From NCBI RefSeq assembly GCF_000384475.1, contig NZ_ARWB01000001.1, positions 2,460,176 through 2,524,175 on the forward strand: a stretch of DNA of 64,000 bases, in the 5' to 3' direction. The notes under the pieces were generated by a model, which ran no database searches, was not told the DNA's origin, and worked only from the letters and a program-made list of their open reading frames with translations. Both the position numbers and the translations under genes were made by a program. Source of the DNA: Methylopila sp. M107 (GTDB taxonomy: Bacteria; Pseudomonadota; Alphaproteobacteria; Rhizobiales; Methylopilaceae). This document shows positions 35,054-44,037 of this stretch, piece by piece. Each line of letters starts with the position of its first letter. Position 1 is the first letter of the stretch.

Positions 35054-35515
35054 TCACTCCGCGCGGCCGACCGACAGGTTGCTGCGCTGCTGGATCTGGT
35101 TCGCGGTCTGGCCGAAGGATTCGGTGTTGTCGCCGATCGCCAGCACCGGCTCGCAGCGCGGCGCGCAGGCATAGCTTTCGCGCTTGACCCCGCGCTGCAC
35201 GACGAGGCCCTCGGGGGCCCGGCGGACATTGACGGTCGTCTCGCTCAGCACGGCGCCGGAGGCGTCGAGCACCATGAAGTTGGTGGAGCCGAAGCTCTTG
35301 CCGGTGACGACCAGCACGCCGCTCTTCTGGGTCGCGGCGTCCGCGATCAGCGGATTGCCGATGATGATGGTGGCCGTGTTGGCCGGAGCGCGCACCACGG
35401 TCGCGCGGTCGACGACCACGTCGAGCGTATCGTCGAGCGCCTTCGCCTGACCGGCGATCAGCACGGCGGCCGCGGCGGCCGCAAAGCGAAGTTCACGCGC
35501 AGGAAAGCGGGCCAT
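35054..35515 (-). CDS. Periplasmic pilus protein, stand-alone CpaC/RcpA N-terminal domain
   Basis: A 153-residue exported protein. It has a signal peptide (RFAAAAAAVLIAGQAKA) and then a domain matching the secretin N-terminal pilus domain: LDVVVDRATVVRAPANTATIIIGNP, LVVTGKSFGSTNFMVLDASG and LSETTVNVRR (quoted in parts). The same signatures occur at the N-terminus of the full CpaC at 37933-39453. The C-terminus has a CAPRCEP pair of cysteines. It is divergent from the flp pilin genes, which suggests an accessory role at the pilus secretin. Related one-domain proteins are common in rhizobial tad loci. Confidence 0.75.
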   Translation of the reverse strand: MARFPARELRFAAAAAAVLIAGQAKALDDTLDVVVDRATVVRAPANTATIIIGNPLIADAATQKSGVLVVTGKSFGSTNFMVLDASGAVLSETTVNVRRAPEGLVVQRGVKRESYACAPRCEPVLAIGDNTESFGQTANQIQQRSNLSVGRAE

Positions 35516-35707
35516 GGACGTTGATCCCCAGGTTCGTAGGAGCCCAGCAAACCCGATTTAGGTGAATCAATCGCTAAGAGGCGCCTGGACATCGGCGCCC
35601 AGCTTCGGCGCCGCGGCGCGCTCCTTATAAGTCTGTCGCCACTCCCGCGGCCGCGCTCGCCCGGGGCGGAAGCCAAGCGACCCCAAGGGTATCAGGCTCC
35701 CCAAGAG

Positions 35708-35801
35708 TTAATTCAAATTAATCCGGCTTTCGCCGTCAATGTTACTTTAACCGTAAAAGTCGAGATAACGTCTCCGGGTCGTGTTGCTTCCCATATTAAC
35801 C
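35708..35801 (+). promoter_or_regulatory. AT-rich control region of the flp pilin genes
   Basis: The 394-base gap between the divergent genes holds four TTAA words within 94 bases. Two of them form TTAATT-CA-AATTAA (35708-35721), and two are TTAACC (35747, 35796), the CtrA half-site. The first pair has six rather than the usual seven spacer bases, so CtrA control is only suggested. The rest of the gap shows nothing clear. Confidence 0.35.
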
Positions 35802-35909
35802 TAATCGCAACAGGCCTGGGCTAGATTGGCGTTGTTCCCGGCGCGCCGACGACAAGTAAGGTCACGGGACAACAAGTTGTCGCAAATCCGTGAACCAGGA
35901 GTTTTCGTC

Positions 35910-36068
35910 ATGAGCATGATCAAGCGCTTCGTCGCCAACGAGTCCGGCGCCACCGCTATCGAATACGGCCTGATCGCCGTCGGCATCTCCATCGCCATCA
36001 TCTTCGTCGTGAAGGGCGTCGGCTCCAACCTGAACGCCGCTTTCACGAAGGTCCAGACCGCGCTCTGA
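35910..36068 (+). CDS. flp: Flp family type IVb pilin, first copy
   Basis: A 52-residue pilin subunit. A short basic leader (MSMIKRFVANESG) precedes the processing motif ATAIEYGLIAVGIS, with the Glu-Tyr pair conserved in Flp pilins, then a single hydrophobic helix and a short tail ending in VQTAL. CpaA, encoded downstream, would cleave after the Gly. AGGAG lies upstream of the start. A second pilin gene follows after a strong hairpin. Confidence 0.93.
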   Translation: MSMIKRFVANESGATAIEYGLIAVGISIAIIFVVKGVGSNLNAAFTKVQTAL

Positions 36069-36103
36069 TGACCTGAGGCCTCCTGGCCTCGTTGATGCGA
36101 CCG

Positions 36104-36134
36104 CGCCGAACCCGCTCACAGGGCGGGTTCGGCG
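36104..36134 (+). terminator. Perfect 12-bp hairpin between the two pilin genes
   Basis: CGCCGAACCCGC and GCGGGTTCGGCG pair exactly over a seven-base loop, and a smaller GAGGCC/GGCCTC hairpin precedes it at 36075-36090. It probably ends or stabilises the first pilin mRNA, allowing unequal expression of the two pilins. Confidence 0.6.
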
Positions 36135-36226
36135 ACGGCCGTTTGTTGAACTGAAGAATACTTTGCGCCATTCGGCCGTGCAGCCCCCGCGACCATATCG
36201 GCGGCGCCGGCGACCGGAGGACGACA

Positions 36227-36388
36227 ATGACCCTCATCAGCCGCTTCAAAGCCGACCAGTCCGGCGCGACCGCCATCGAATACGGCCTGATCGCGGTCGG
36301 CATCGCGATCGCCATCATCTTCGTCACGAAGGGCATCGGGTCCAACCTGAACGTCGCCTTCAAGAAGGTGCAGACCGGCCTCAACTGA
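36227..36388 (+). CDS. flp: Flp family type IVb pilin, second copy
   Basis: A 53-residue pilin closely related to the first: MTLISRFKADQSG, then ATAIEYGLIAVGIAIAIIF and a tail ending VQTGLN. GGAGG stands seven bases before the ATG. The leader differs (KADQ for VANE) while the helix is nearly identical, pointing to tandem duplication. Which copy makes the main filament is unknown. Confidence 0.92.
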   Translation: MTLISRFKADQSGATAIEYGLIAVGIAIAIIFVTKGIGSNLNVAFKKVQTGLN

Positions 36389-36492
36389 CGACGCCGCGGA
36401 CCGACGTCCGGCGTTTGCGGTTTCTTTAGCCTCGCGGGCTACACATTGGCCCGAAGCGCCGCGCGACAGCGGCGCCGCCGGAGCGGACCGCC

Positions 36493-36993
36493 ATGCTCGA
36501 GATCTTCATCGTCGTGATCGTGCCGGCGCTCGTGGTCGTGGCCGCGGTCTCCGACCTGATGACCATGACGATCCCCAACCGCCTCGTGCTCGCGCTCGTC
36601 CTCGCCTTCGGGCTCGCGGCGCCGCTCGCGGGTCTCGGCCTTTACGAGATCGGCATGCATGTCGGCGCCGGCCTGCTGGTGCTCGCCATCGGCATCGCCC
36701 TGTTCGCGCCCGGATGGATCGGCGGCGGCGACGCCAAGCTCGCCGCGGCTCTTGCGCTGTGGCTCGGCTTCGAACCGCTGCTCGCCTGGATCGTGCTGTT
36801 CGGCATTCTGGGCGGCGCGCTCACTTTCGGAACGCTGTGGTGCAGATCCACGCCGCTTCCCGCGAGGCTCGACGGCGTCGACTGGATCGCGCGCCTGCAT
36901 CACCCGAAGACCGGCGTGCCCTACGGCATCGCGCTTTCCGCCGGTACCCTAATGCTGTGGACGGACACCAATTGGTTCTCGATTCTGCAGTGA
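36493..36993 (+). CDS. cpaA: Prepilin peptidase CpaA/TadV
   Basis: A 166-residue membrane aspartic protease that trims the pilin and pseudopilin leaders. The two catalytic aspartates are visible as SDLMTMTIPNR (Asp21) and GGGDAKL (Asp80), between predicted helices. The size is typical for CpaA, which lacks the methyltransferase part of PilD. It is the first gene of the cpa run and lies 104 bases after the second pilin. Confidence 0.92.
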   Translation: MLEIFIVVIVPALVVVAAVSDLMTMTIPNRLVLALVLAFGLAAPLAGLGLYEIGMHVGAGLLVLAIGIALFAPGWIGGGDAKLAAALALWLGFEPLLAWIVLFGILGGALTFGTLWCRSTPLPARLDGVDWIARLHHPKTGVPYGIALSAGTLMLWTDTNWFSILQ

Positions 36994-37141
36994 AAGCGAA
37001 GTTGAGCAATCGCTTAACAGGGCCGTGAACTTTTAAGAGACTTGGCGACGTCTCATTAACCATGAATTGACGTTTCGATGTTTCCCTGAATGCGACGAAT
37101 GAGACCCGAACTCCAGGGGGTCTCGCCGGTCGGGGGAAAGC

Positions 37142-37936
37142 ATGAAATCCGCGCGTCTTGCAGTCCTGGCCATCGCGCTCGCAGCGGGCGGCGGAGCGGC
37201 CTATTTCGCCGGCGGCTCCAGCGAGGCGCCCGCGCCGGCGCCCGCTCCCGTCGCAGACAAGCCGGTCGCCACCGTCGAGGTCCTGGTCGCAGCCCATGAC
37301 ATCGAGCTTGGCGGCTCGGTGCGCGCCGAGGACATCCGCTGGCAGGCATGGCCCGCCGAGGCCGCCAACGCCGCCTATCTTCAGAGATCGAGCAGTCCAG
37401 AAGCGATCGAACGCACCGCCGGCTCGATCGCCCGTTCTCCCTTCGTGGCGGGCGAGCCGATCCGTCCCGAGAAGCTGATCAAGGGAGCCGGCTCCGGATA
37501 CATGGCCGCGATCCTGCCGGCCGGCATGCGGGCGATGTCGATCGAGATCTCGCCCGAAACGTCCGCCGGCGGCTTCATCCTGCCGAACGACCGGATCGAC
37601 GTGCTTCTGACCCGCAAGCAGACCGGCCGGTCCGGCCGCGACGAATCCTCGACGCAGACGCTGTCGGAGAACGTCCGGGTCCTCGCGATCGACCAGACCG
37701 TCGAGGACAAGGACGGCCAGAAGGTGGTGGTCGGCAAGACCGCGACCCTCGAACTCACCCCGCAGCAGGCCGAGATGATCTCGCTCAGCCGCCAGCAGGG
37801 CGTCATCTCGCTCGCGCTGCGCGCCCTCGTCGACAGCAGCCCGACGGCCGTCGATCCGAACGCGGCCCCGACCGATCGTCGCGGCTCCTCGGTCACGATC
37901 GTCCGCTACGGCGTCACCAGCCAGGGCGGCCAATGA
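37142..37936 (+). CDS. cpaB: Flp pilus assembly protein CpaB/RcpC
   Basis: A 264-residue periplasmic or inner-membrane protein. It has an N-terminal hydrophobic segment (LAVLAIALAAGGGAAYFAG), then a SAF/AFP-like domain beginning EVLVAAHDIELGGSVRAEDIRW and a segment GMRAMSIEISPETSAGGFILPNDRIDVLL (quoted in parts), as in RcpC. It probably links the secretin to the inner-membrane machinery. Its stop overlaps the next start (ATGA). Three TTAA words lie in the 148 bases upstream. Confidence 0.92.
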   Translation: MKSARLAVLAIALAAGGGAAYFAGGSSEAPAPAPAPVADKPVATVEVLVAAHDIELGGSVRAEDIRWQAWPAEAANAAYLQRSSSPEAIERTAGSIARSPFVAGEPIRPEKLIKGAGSGYMAAILPAGMRAMSIEISPETSAGGFILPNDRIDVLLTRKQTGRSGRDESSTQTLSENVRVLAIDQTVEDKDGQKVVVGKTATLELTPQQAEMISLSRQQGVISLALRALVDSSPTAVDPNAAPTDRRGSSVTIVRYGVTSQGGQ

Positions 37937-39453
37937 CCCGCCGCGCCCTTCCGCTCCTCTTCCGCCGGACGACCGCCATGAAGGCTCGCTCGATGCAATC
38001 CGATCTCCGCCTCTCGGTCGCGACCCGCCTGTCGCGCGCCCTTCGCGCGACGCTCGTCTCCACCGTCGCAATGACGATGGCGGTTCCCTATCCCGCCTTC
38101 GCGGCCGATCCCGGCTATCTGTCGGACGCCGGCTACGCACAAGGCGGCTATGTCGAGAAGGGCTCCCGGGTCCAGCTCGGCATCGGCAAGTCCTACGTGG
38201 TCAGCCTGCCGCGCGACGCCAAGGAAGTCTTCGTCGCCGATCCCGCGATCGCGAACGCTGTCGTCCGCTCGGCCCGCAAGGCCTATCTGATCGGCGCCGC
38301 GCCCGGCCAGACCGACGTCAAGTTCCTCGACGCCGACGGCCTCGAGATCGCCTCCTATGAGGTCGCCGTGTCGCGCGACGTCGGCTCGATCCGCTCGTCG
38401 ATCTCGCGCTCCATCGACGGCGGCAATGTCCGCGTCGAGGGCGTCGGCGACGCCGTCGTGGTGACCGGCTCGGTGAAATCCGCGCAGGAAGCCCAGACCG
38501 CGATCGACATCGCAGCCGGCTACATGACCGACCCGAAGAAGGTCGTGAACGCGCTGAAGATCGAAGGCCAGGACCAGGTCATGCTCCGGGTCAAGGTCGT
38601 CGAAATGAAGCGCGAGACGGTCAAGCAGCTCGGCATCGACTACACGGGCGACGGCAACATCGCCAACCTCGCGGTCAAGGGACTGCTCGGCGGCGGCGTC
38701 GCCTCGCGCTTCCCGTTCGGCGCGAACAACAGCTCGCCCAACGGCGCGATCGGCATCTCGAACAAGTCGGGATCCTTCGGCGCGACCCTGCAGGCGATGG
38801 AGCGCTCGGGCGTCGTGAAGACGCTGGCGGAACCGAACCTCACCGCGATTTCCGGCGAGAGCGCGAAGTTCCTGGCCGGCGGCCAGTATCCCTTCCCCGG
38901 CGCCTGCACGATCTCCGAGGGCGTCTGCACACGCTCGGTCGAGTTCAAGGACTTCGGCGTCGGGCTGAACTTCACGCCGGTCGTCCTGTCCGGCGGGCGC
39001 ATCAGCCTGAAGATCGCGACCGAGGTCAGCGAGCTCGATCCGGCCAACGGCATCACGGACAACGGCCTGGTGATCCCGGGCCTGCAGGTCCGCCGCGCCA
39101 ATTCGACGATCGAGGTTCCCTCGGGCGGCTCCGTCGTGATGGCCGGCCTCATCCAGCAGCAGAGCAAGCGGGCGATGGCCGGCTGGCCCGGCCTGATGAA
39201 GCTCCCGGTGCTCGGCGCGCTGTTCCGCTCGAACGACTACCTGAAGAACGAGACCGAGCTCGCGATCTTCGTGACGCCCTATCTCGCCAAGCCGGTCAGC
39301 GCCGACAAGCTCGCCAGCCCCGACGACGGGTTCGCCGAGCCGTCCGATCCCTCCGCGCTGCTGCTCGGACGCCTGAACCGCCTCTATGGCGTGCCGGGCA
39401 AGACGGACCCCAAAACCATCGGCCGTCGCCAGACCGGCTTCATCGTCGACTGA
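37933..39453 (+). CDS. cpaC: Flp pilus secretin CpaC/RcpA
   Basis: A 506-residue outer-membrane secretin. After a long signal (SRALRATLVSTVAMTMAVPYPAFA core) comes the pilus N-domain (GIGKSYVVSLPRDAKEVFVADP), a BON-like part (VEGVGDAVVVTGSVKSAQEA), and the secretin domain with VPSGGSVVMAGLIQQQ and LPVLGALFRS near the C-terminus. The first ATG overlaps the cpaB stop. A later ATG at 37978 would also give a plausible signal peptide, so the start is uncertain. Confidence 0.93.
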   Translation: MTRRALPLLFRRTTAMKARSMQSDLRLSVATRLSRALRATLVSTVAMTMAVPYPAFAADPGYLSDAGYAQGGYVEKGSRVQLGIGKSYVVSLPRDAKEVFVADPAIANAVVRSARKAYLIGAAPGQTDVKFLDADGLEIASYEVAVSRDVGSIRSSISRSIDGGNVRVEGVGDAVVVTGSVKSAQEAQTAIDIAAGYMTDPKKVVNALKIEGQDQVMLRVKVVEMKRETVKQLGIDYTGDGNIANLAVKGLLGGGVASRFPFGANNSSPNGAIGISNKSGSFGATLQAMERSGVVKTLAEPNLTAISGESAKFLAGGQYPFPGACTISEGVCTRSVEFKDFGVGLNFTPVVLSGGRISLKIATEVSELDPANGITDNGLVIPGLQVRRANSTIEVPSGGSVVMAGLIQQQSKRAMAGWPGLMKLPVLGALFRSNDYLKNETELAIFVTPYLAKPVSADKLASPDDGFAEPSDPSALLLGRLNRLYGVPGKTDPKTIGRRQTGFIVD

Positions 39454-39479
39454 TCCGGACGCAAACGGAGTTTTCCGAG

Positions 39480-40199
39480 ATGACTTCCCACCGTCCGCCT
39501 CTCTTTCGCGTCGGGCTCGTCCTCCTCGCGACCGGCGCCGGCCTTGCCCTTGGCGGCTGCAACGCCAGCCGCATCGTCAAGGACAGCTACCCGCAGACCG
39601 TTTCGCAGCGTCACCCGATCGTCCTGGCGGAAGGCCCTGAGCGCCTCGACCTGCCGGTCGGCGCCGGCGCCAAGGGCCTGACCGACCGCCAGCGCGAGGA
39701 CATCCGCGCCTTCGCGGCCGGCTGGCGCAAGAACGGCCGCGGCCCGGTCGGCCTCATGATCCCGTCCGGCCATGCCGGCGACTATGCGGCCCCGGCCGTG
39801 CGCACCACGCTCGCCGCGGCCGGCGTGCCGTCGAGCGCGATCGTGGCGCAGCGCTACTCGACCGGCGGCGACAACGTCCCGATCGTCAAGCTCGGCTATG
39901 TCCGCCTGAAGGCCTCCGTGCCGCACAAATGCGGCCTCTGGCCCGACGACTTGGCCTATGGCGGCGGCGACTGGTACGGCCAGACCGAGAACCGCGACTA
40001 CTACAATTTCGGCTGCGCGACGCAGCAGAACCTCGCGGCGCAGGTCGCCGATCCCGAGGATCTGGCCAGGCCGCGGACCGAGTCCCCGAACTATGCGGCG
40101 CGACGGTCGACCGTCATCGACAAGTACCGCAGGGGCGAGGACACGACCACGCAGTACAGCCAGGAAGACGCTGTCATCAGCGAAGTCGGAGGCAAGTGA
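39480..40199 (+). CDS. cpaD: Flp pilus assembly lipoprotein CpaD
   Basis: A 239-residue lipoprotein with lipobox LALGGC near residue 27. The body has the CpaD pattern YPQTVSQRHPIVLAEGPERLD and ends with CGLWPDDL and YNFGCATQQNLAAQVADPEDL (quoted in parts). CpaD-type proteins probably help place the secretin in the outer membrane. The stop overlaps the cpaE start (TGATG). Confidence 0.92.
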   Translation: MTSHRPPLFRVGLVLLATGAGLALGGCNASRIVKDSYPQTVSQRHPIVLAEGPERLDLPVGAGAKGLTDRQREDIRAFAAGWRKNGRGPVGLMIPSGHAGDYAAPAVRTTLAAAGVPSSAIVAQRYSTGGDNVPIVKLGYVRLKASVPHKCGLWPDDLAYGGGDWYGQTENRDYYNFGCATQQNLAAQVADPEDLARPRTESPNYAARRSTVIDKYRRGEDTTTQYSQEDAVISEVGGK

Positions 40200-41482
40200 T
40201 GGGTCCCAAGGACCAGTTTTCCGGCTTTACGCCGCAGACCGACGCTTCAGGCTCGGCGCCCGCGGAAGTCATCGCGCCGCTGCCGCGCGTCTCGATCCAG
40301 GCGTTCTGCGAGACGCCCGAGATCGCCCGGCTGATCGAGCAGGCGACCGGCGACCGGCGCATGGAGAAGGCGCACGTCAAGGTCCAGATGGGCGGCGGCC
40401 TCGCGGCCTCCGAGGCCTACAAGACCGCGCCGACCCCGAACGTCGTGATCATCGAGGGCGACGCGCATCGCGAACGGCTGATCGAGACGCTCGACCGGCT
40501 GTCGTCGGTCTGCGACGCCGACACCAAGGTCGTCGTGATCGGCCAGGTCAACGACGTGCTGCTCTATCGCGAGCTGATGCGGCTCGGCGTCAGCGACTAT
40601 CTGGTTCCGCCGTTCGGCGTCACCGACCTGGTCCGGTCGCTCTCGGAGATTTTCCGGGCGCCCGGCGCCGATCCGGTCGGCCGCTCGATCGCCTTCGTCG
40701 GCGCCAAGGGCGGCGTCGGCGCCTCCACGATCGCGCACAACGCTTCCTGGGCGATGGCCCGCACGCTCAAGCTCGACAGCGTCGTGGTCGATCTCGACCT
40801 CGCCTTCGGCACCGCCGGCCTCAACTTCAACCAGGACCCGCCCCAGGGCGTGGCCGAGGTGGTGTTCGCGCCGGACCGGCTCGACGCCGCGGTGGTCGAC
40901 CGGCTGCTGTCGAAATGCGCCGAACAGCTCAGCCTGCTCGCCGCGCCCGCGACGCTCGACCGGGTCTACGACTTCCACGAGGACGTGTTCGACCCGCTGC
41001 TCGAGATCCTGCGCCTCAACGTGCCCTGCGCCGTGCTCGACGTGCCGCATGTCTGGACCGCCTGGTCCAAGCGCGCGCTGATCTCGGCTGACGAGGTGGT
41101 GCTGGTCGCGATCCCGGATCTCGCCAACCTGCGGAATTCGAAGAACCTGATCGACCTATTGAAGGCCGCCCGGCCGAACGACGCAGGCCCCAAGCTTGTG
41201 CTGAACCAGGTCGGGATGCCGAAGCGCGCCGAAATCAAGCCGAGCGAGTTCGCCAAGGCGCTCGGCGTCGAGCCGGCCGCAATCATCCCGTTCGATCCGC
41301 AGCTGTTCGCGACGGCCGCCAACAACGGCCAGATGCTCGCCGAGACCTCGCCGTCCCACAAGACGATCGAGATCCTCGCCGATCTCGCAAAACGGCTCAC
41401 CGGCAAATCGGAGAGCAAGCGCGTCAAGAAGAGCGTGCTTGAGCCCCTGATCTCCCGCATTTCCTGGAAGAAGGCCGGCTGA
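40199..41482 (+). CDS. cpaE: Pilus assembly protein CpaE/TadZ
   Basis: A 427-residue cytosolic protein of the ParA/MinD-like group that marks the pilus site at the pole. Residues about 30-150 form a receiver-like domain (VVIGQVNDVLLYRELMRLGV). The ATPase half starts with FVGAKGGVGASTIAHN near residue 165, a deviant Walker A, and continues VVVDLDLAFGTAGLNF. The frame was trimmed to MGPKDQF, which overlaps the cpaD stop by one base. Confidence 0.92.
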   Translation: MGPKDQFSGFTPQTDASGSAPAEVIAPLPRVSIQAFCETPEIARLIEQATGDRRMEKAHVKVQMGGGLAASEAYKTAPTPNVVIIEGDAHRERLIETLDRLSSVCDADTKVVVIGQVNDVLLYRELMRLGVSDYLVPPFGVTDLVRSLSEIFRAPGADPVGRSIAFVGAKGGVGASTIAHNASWAMARTLKLDSVVVDLDLAFGTAGLNFNQDPPQGVAEVVFAPDRLDAAVVDRLLSKCAEQLSLLAAPATLDRVYDFHEDVFDPLLEILRLNVPCAVLDVPHVWTAWSKRALISADEVVLVAIPDLANLRNSKNLIDLLKAARPNDAGPKLVLNQVGMPKRAEIKPSEFAKALGVEPAAIIPFDPQLFATAANNGQMLAETSPSHKTIEILADLAKRLTGKSESKRVKKSVLEPLISRISWKKAG

Positions 41483-41507
41483 GGCCGGCCGCGTTCGGAG
41501 CGCATCG

Positions 41508-43004
41508 ATGTTCGGAAAACGCGGATCGACGATCGCGCCCGCCGGCGCCGGCTTCGGCCGCAGCGCCTCGACGAGCGGCGACTTCGGCGCGCCAATCGCC
41601 TCGCAGCCGCATGCGCCCGGCGGCGCGCCATCGGCGGAGCCGCGCCCCAGCGCGGCCTCGGCCCCGCCTCCGCCGCCGGCCCCGCCGCCGCCGGACTACA
41701 AGCGCAGCGACGACTATTTCCAGACCAAGAGCCGGATCTTCGGCGCGCTGATCGAGGCGATCGACCTCGCGCAGCTCGCGCGCCTCGACGTTGAGAGCGC
41801 GCGGGAAGAAATCCGCGACATCGTCAACGAGATCATCGCGATCCGTAACGTCGTGATGTCGATCGCCGAACAGGAAGAGCTGCTCGAGGACATCTGCAAC
41901 GACGTCCTCGGCTACGGCCCGCTGGAGCCGCTGCTCGCCCGCGACGACATCGCCGACATCATGGTCAACGGCGCCGAGCGCACCTACATCGAAGTCTCGG
42001 GCAAGGTGCAGACCACCCATGTCCGCTTCCGCGACAACTCGCAGCTGCTGAACATCTGCCAGCGCATCGTCAGTCAGGTCGGCCGCCGCGTCGACGAAAG
42101 CTCGCCGATCTGCGACGCGCGCCTTCCGGACGGCTCCCGCGTCAACGTCATCGTCTCGCCGCTCGCGCTCGACGGCCCGACGCTCACGATTCGTAAGTTC
42201 AAGAAGGACAAGCTCACCCTCGACCAGCTGGTGCGCTTCGGCTCGATCAGCCCCGAGGGCGCCGACATCCTGAAGATCATCGGCCGCGTGCGCTGCAACG
42301 TGCTGATCTCGGGCGGCACGGGTTCGGGCAAGACCACGCTGCTCAACTGCCTGACGCGCTACATCGACGAGGACGAGCGCATCATCACCTGCGAGGACGC
42401 GGCCGAACTGCAGCTCCAGCAGCCGCATGTGGTGCGCCTCGAAACCCGCCCGCCGAACCTCGAGGGCGAGGGCATGGTCACCATGCGCGACCTCGTCAAG
42501 AACTGCCTGCGCATGCGCCCCGAGCGGATCATCGTGGGCGAAGTGCGCGGACCGGAGGCGTTCGACCTCCTTCAGGCGATGAACACGGGCCATGACGGCT
42601 CGATGGGCACGCTGCACGCCAACTCCCCGCGCGAGGCGCTGTCGCGTCTCGAATCGATGATCACGATGGGCGGCTTCTCGCTGCCGTCGCGCACCATCCG
42701 CGAGATGATCTGCACCTCGGTCGACGTCGTCGTGCAGGCGACGCGCCTGCGCGACGGCTCGCGCCGCATCACCCACGTCACCGAAGTGATGGGCATGGAA
42801 GGCGACGTCATCATCACGCAGGACGTCGTGCTCTACGACATCCTCGGAGAGGACGCGAACAAGCGCCTGATCGGCCGCCACCGCTCCACCGGCATCGGCC
42901 GGCCGCGCTTCTGGGAGCGCGCCCGCTACTTCGGCGAGGAGAACCGCCTCGCCGCCGCGATCGACGCGATGGACGTCGACGCGGACTCGGCGCGCGTGGC
43001 CTGA
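41508..43004 (+). CDS. cpaF: Secretion ATPase CpaF/TadA
   Basis: A 498-residue hexameric ATPase powering pilus assembly. A Pro/Ala-rich N-terminus of about 65 residues is followed by a helical N1 domain. The ATPase core has Walker [14 protein letters not shown] near residue 268, [12 protein letters not shown], the Asp-box region [19 protein letters not shown], and the His box [20 protein letters not shown]. All key residues are intact. It follows cpaE by 25 bases. Confidence 0.95.
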   Translation: MFGKRGSTIAPAGAGFGRSASTSGDFGAPIASQPHAPGGAPSAEPRPSAASAPPPPPAPPPPDYKRSDDYFQTKSRIFGALIEAIDLAQLARLDVESAREEIRDIVNEIIAIRNVVMSIAEQEELLEDICNDVLGYGPLEPLLARDDIADIMVNGAERTYIEVSGKVQTTHVRFRDNSQLLNICQRIVSQVGRRVDESSPICDARLPDGSRVNVIVSPLALDGPTLTIRKFKKDKLTLDQLVRFGSISPEGADILKIIGRVRCNVLISGGTGSGKTTLLNCLTRYIDEDERIITCEDAAELQLQQPHVVRLETRPPNLEGEGMVTMRDLVKNCLRMRPERIIVGEVRGPEAFDLLQAMNTGHDGSMGTLHANSPREALSRLESMITMGGFSLPSRTIREMICTSVDVVVQATRLRDGSRRITHVTEVMGMEGDVIITQDVVLYDILGEDANKRLIGRHRSTGIGRPRFWERARYFGEENRLAAAIDAMDVDADSARVA

Positions 43005-43017
43005 GGGGCGACGCGTC

Positions 43018-43992
43018 ATGGACCTCGGCAAGCTTCCCGTCATCCTCCTCGCGACCACGGCCGCGGGCCTCGCATCCTACGCGCTGGTCTACCCCTATCT
43101 CTCCGGCGACATCCGCGCGGAGAAGCGCCAGAAGGCGTTCGGCCTCGACCGCCGCCAGGGCGCGACCCAGGCGGCCGCCGACAGCCTGCGCCGCGGCCAG
43201 GTCGCCGACAGCCTGAAGGCGCTCGACGAGCGCCAGAAGCGGATCGACCGGCCGTCCCTGCAGATGCGCATCGCGCAGGCGGGCCTCGAATGGTCGGTGC
43301 AGAAGTTCTTCGTGGTCAGCGCCATCATCGCTGGCGTGCTCGGCTTCGCGGCCCTGCTCGGCACGGGCGACATCCGGGTCGCGGGGCTTGCCGCGTTCGT
43401 CGGCGGTCTCGGCCTGCCGCGCTGGCTGCTCGGCTATCTGCGCAAGCGCCGGATCGCGCGCTTCCTGCAGTTTCTCCCCGACGGCGTCGAGGTGATCCTG
43501 CGCGGCCTCAAATCCGGACTGCCGCTCGGCGACTGCATCCGCATCGTGGCGAACGAAGCGCAGGAGCCGGTCAAGACGGAATTCCGCAAGATAATGGAAG
43601 AGCAGGCGATCGGCATTCCGCTGTCGGACGCGGTCGGCAAGCTCTACGAGCGCATGCCTGTGTCGGAAGCGAACTTCTTCGGCATCGTCATCGCGATCCA
43701 GGCCAAGGCCGGCGGCAGCCTGTCGGACGTTCTCGGCAACCTCGCCAAGGTTCTGCGCGACCGCAAGAAGATCAAGCAGAAGATCGCCTCGCTTTCGATG
43801 GAGGCGAAGGCCTCCGCGTCGATCATCGGCTCGCTGCCGCTCATCACCATCGGCATCATCTCGCTGACCAGCCCGCAATACATGACGTCGATGTTCACCA
43901 CCGACATGGGCCGCGTGATGCTCATCGGCTCGGGTCTGTGGATGCTGACCGGGATCCTGGTGATGCGGAAGATGATCAACTTCAAGTTCTAA
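43018..43992 (+). CDS. tadB: Pilus inner-membrane platform protein TadB
   Basis: A 324-residue GspF-type protein. An N-terminal helix (LPVILLATTAAGLASYALVYP) is followed by a charged cytosolic stretch and paired helices. The T2SSF domain contains FLPDGVEVILRGLKSGLPLGDC and ANFFGIVIAIQAKAGGSLSDVL (quoted in parts). It forms the inner-membrane platform together with TadC. Confidence 0.93.
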   Translation: MDLGKLPVILLATTAAGLASYALVYPYLSGDIRAEKRQKAFGLDRRQGATQAAADSLRRGQVADSLKALDERQKRIDRPSLQMRIAQAGLEWSVQKFFVVSAIIAGVLGFAALLGTGDIRVAGLAAFVGGLGLPRWLLGYLRKRRIARFLQFLPDGVEVILRGLKSGLPLGDCIRIVANEAQEPVKTEFRKIMEEQAIGIPLSDAVGKLYERMPVSEANFFGIVIAIQAKAGGSLSDVLGNLAKVLRDRKKIKQKIASLSMEAKASASIIGSLPLITIGIISLTSPQYMTSMFTTDMGRVMLIGSGLWMLTGILVMRKMINFKF

Positions 43993-44037
43993 GTCGGTTC
44001 AGGGCCCCGCGGCGTCGAACTTCAAGGACCGTTCCTC

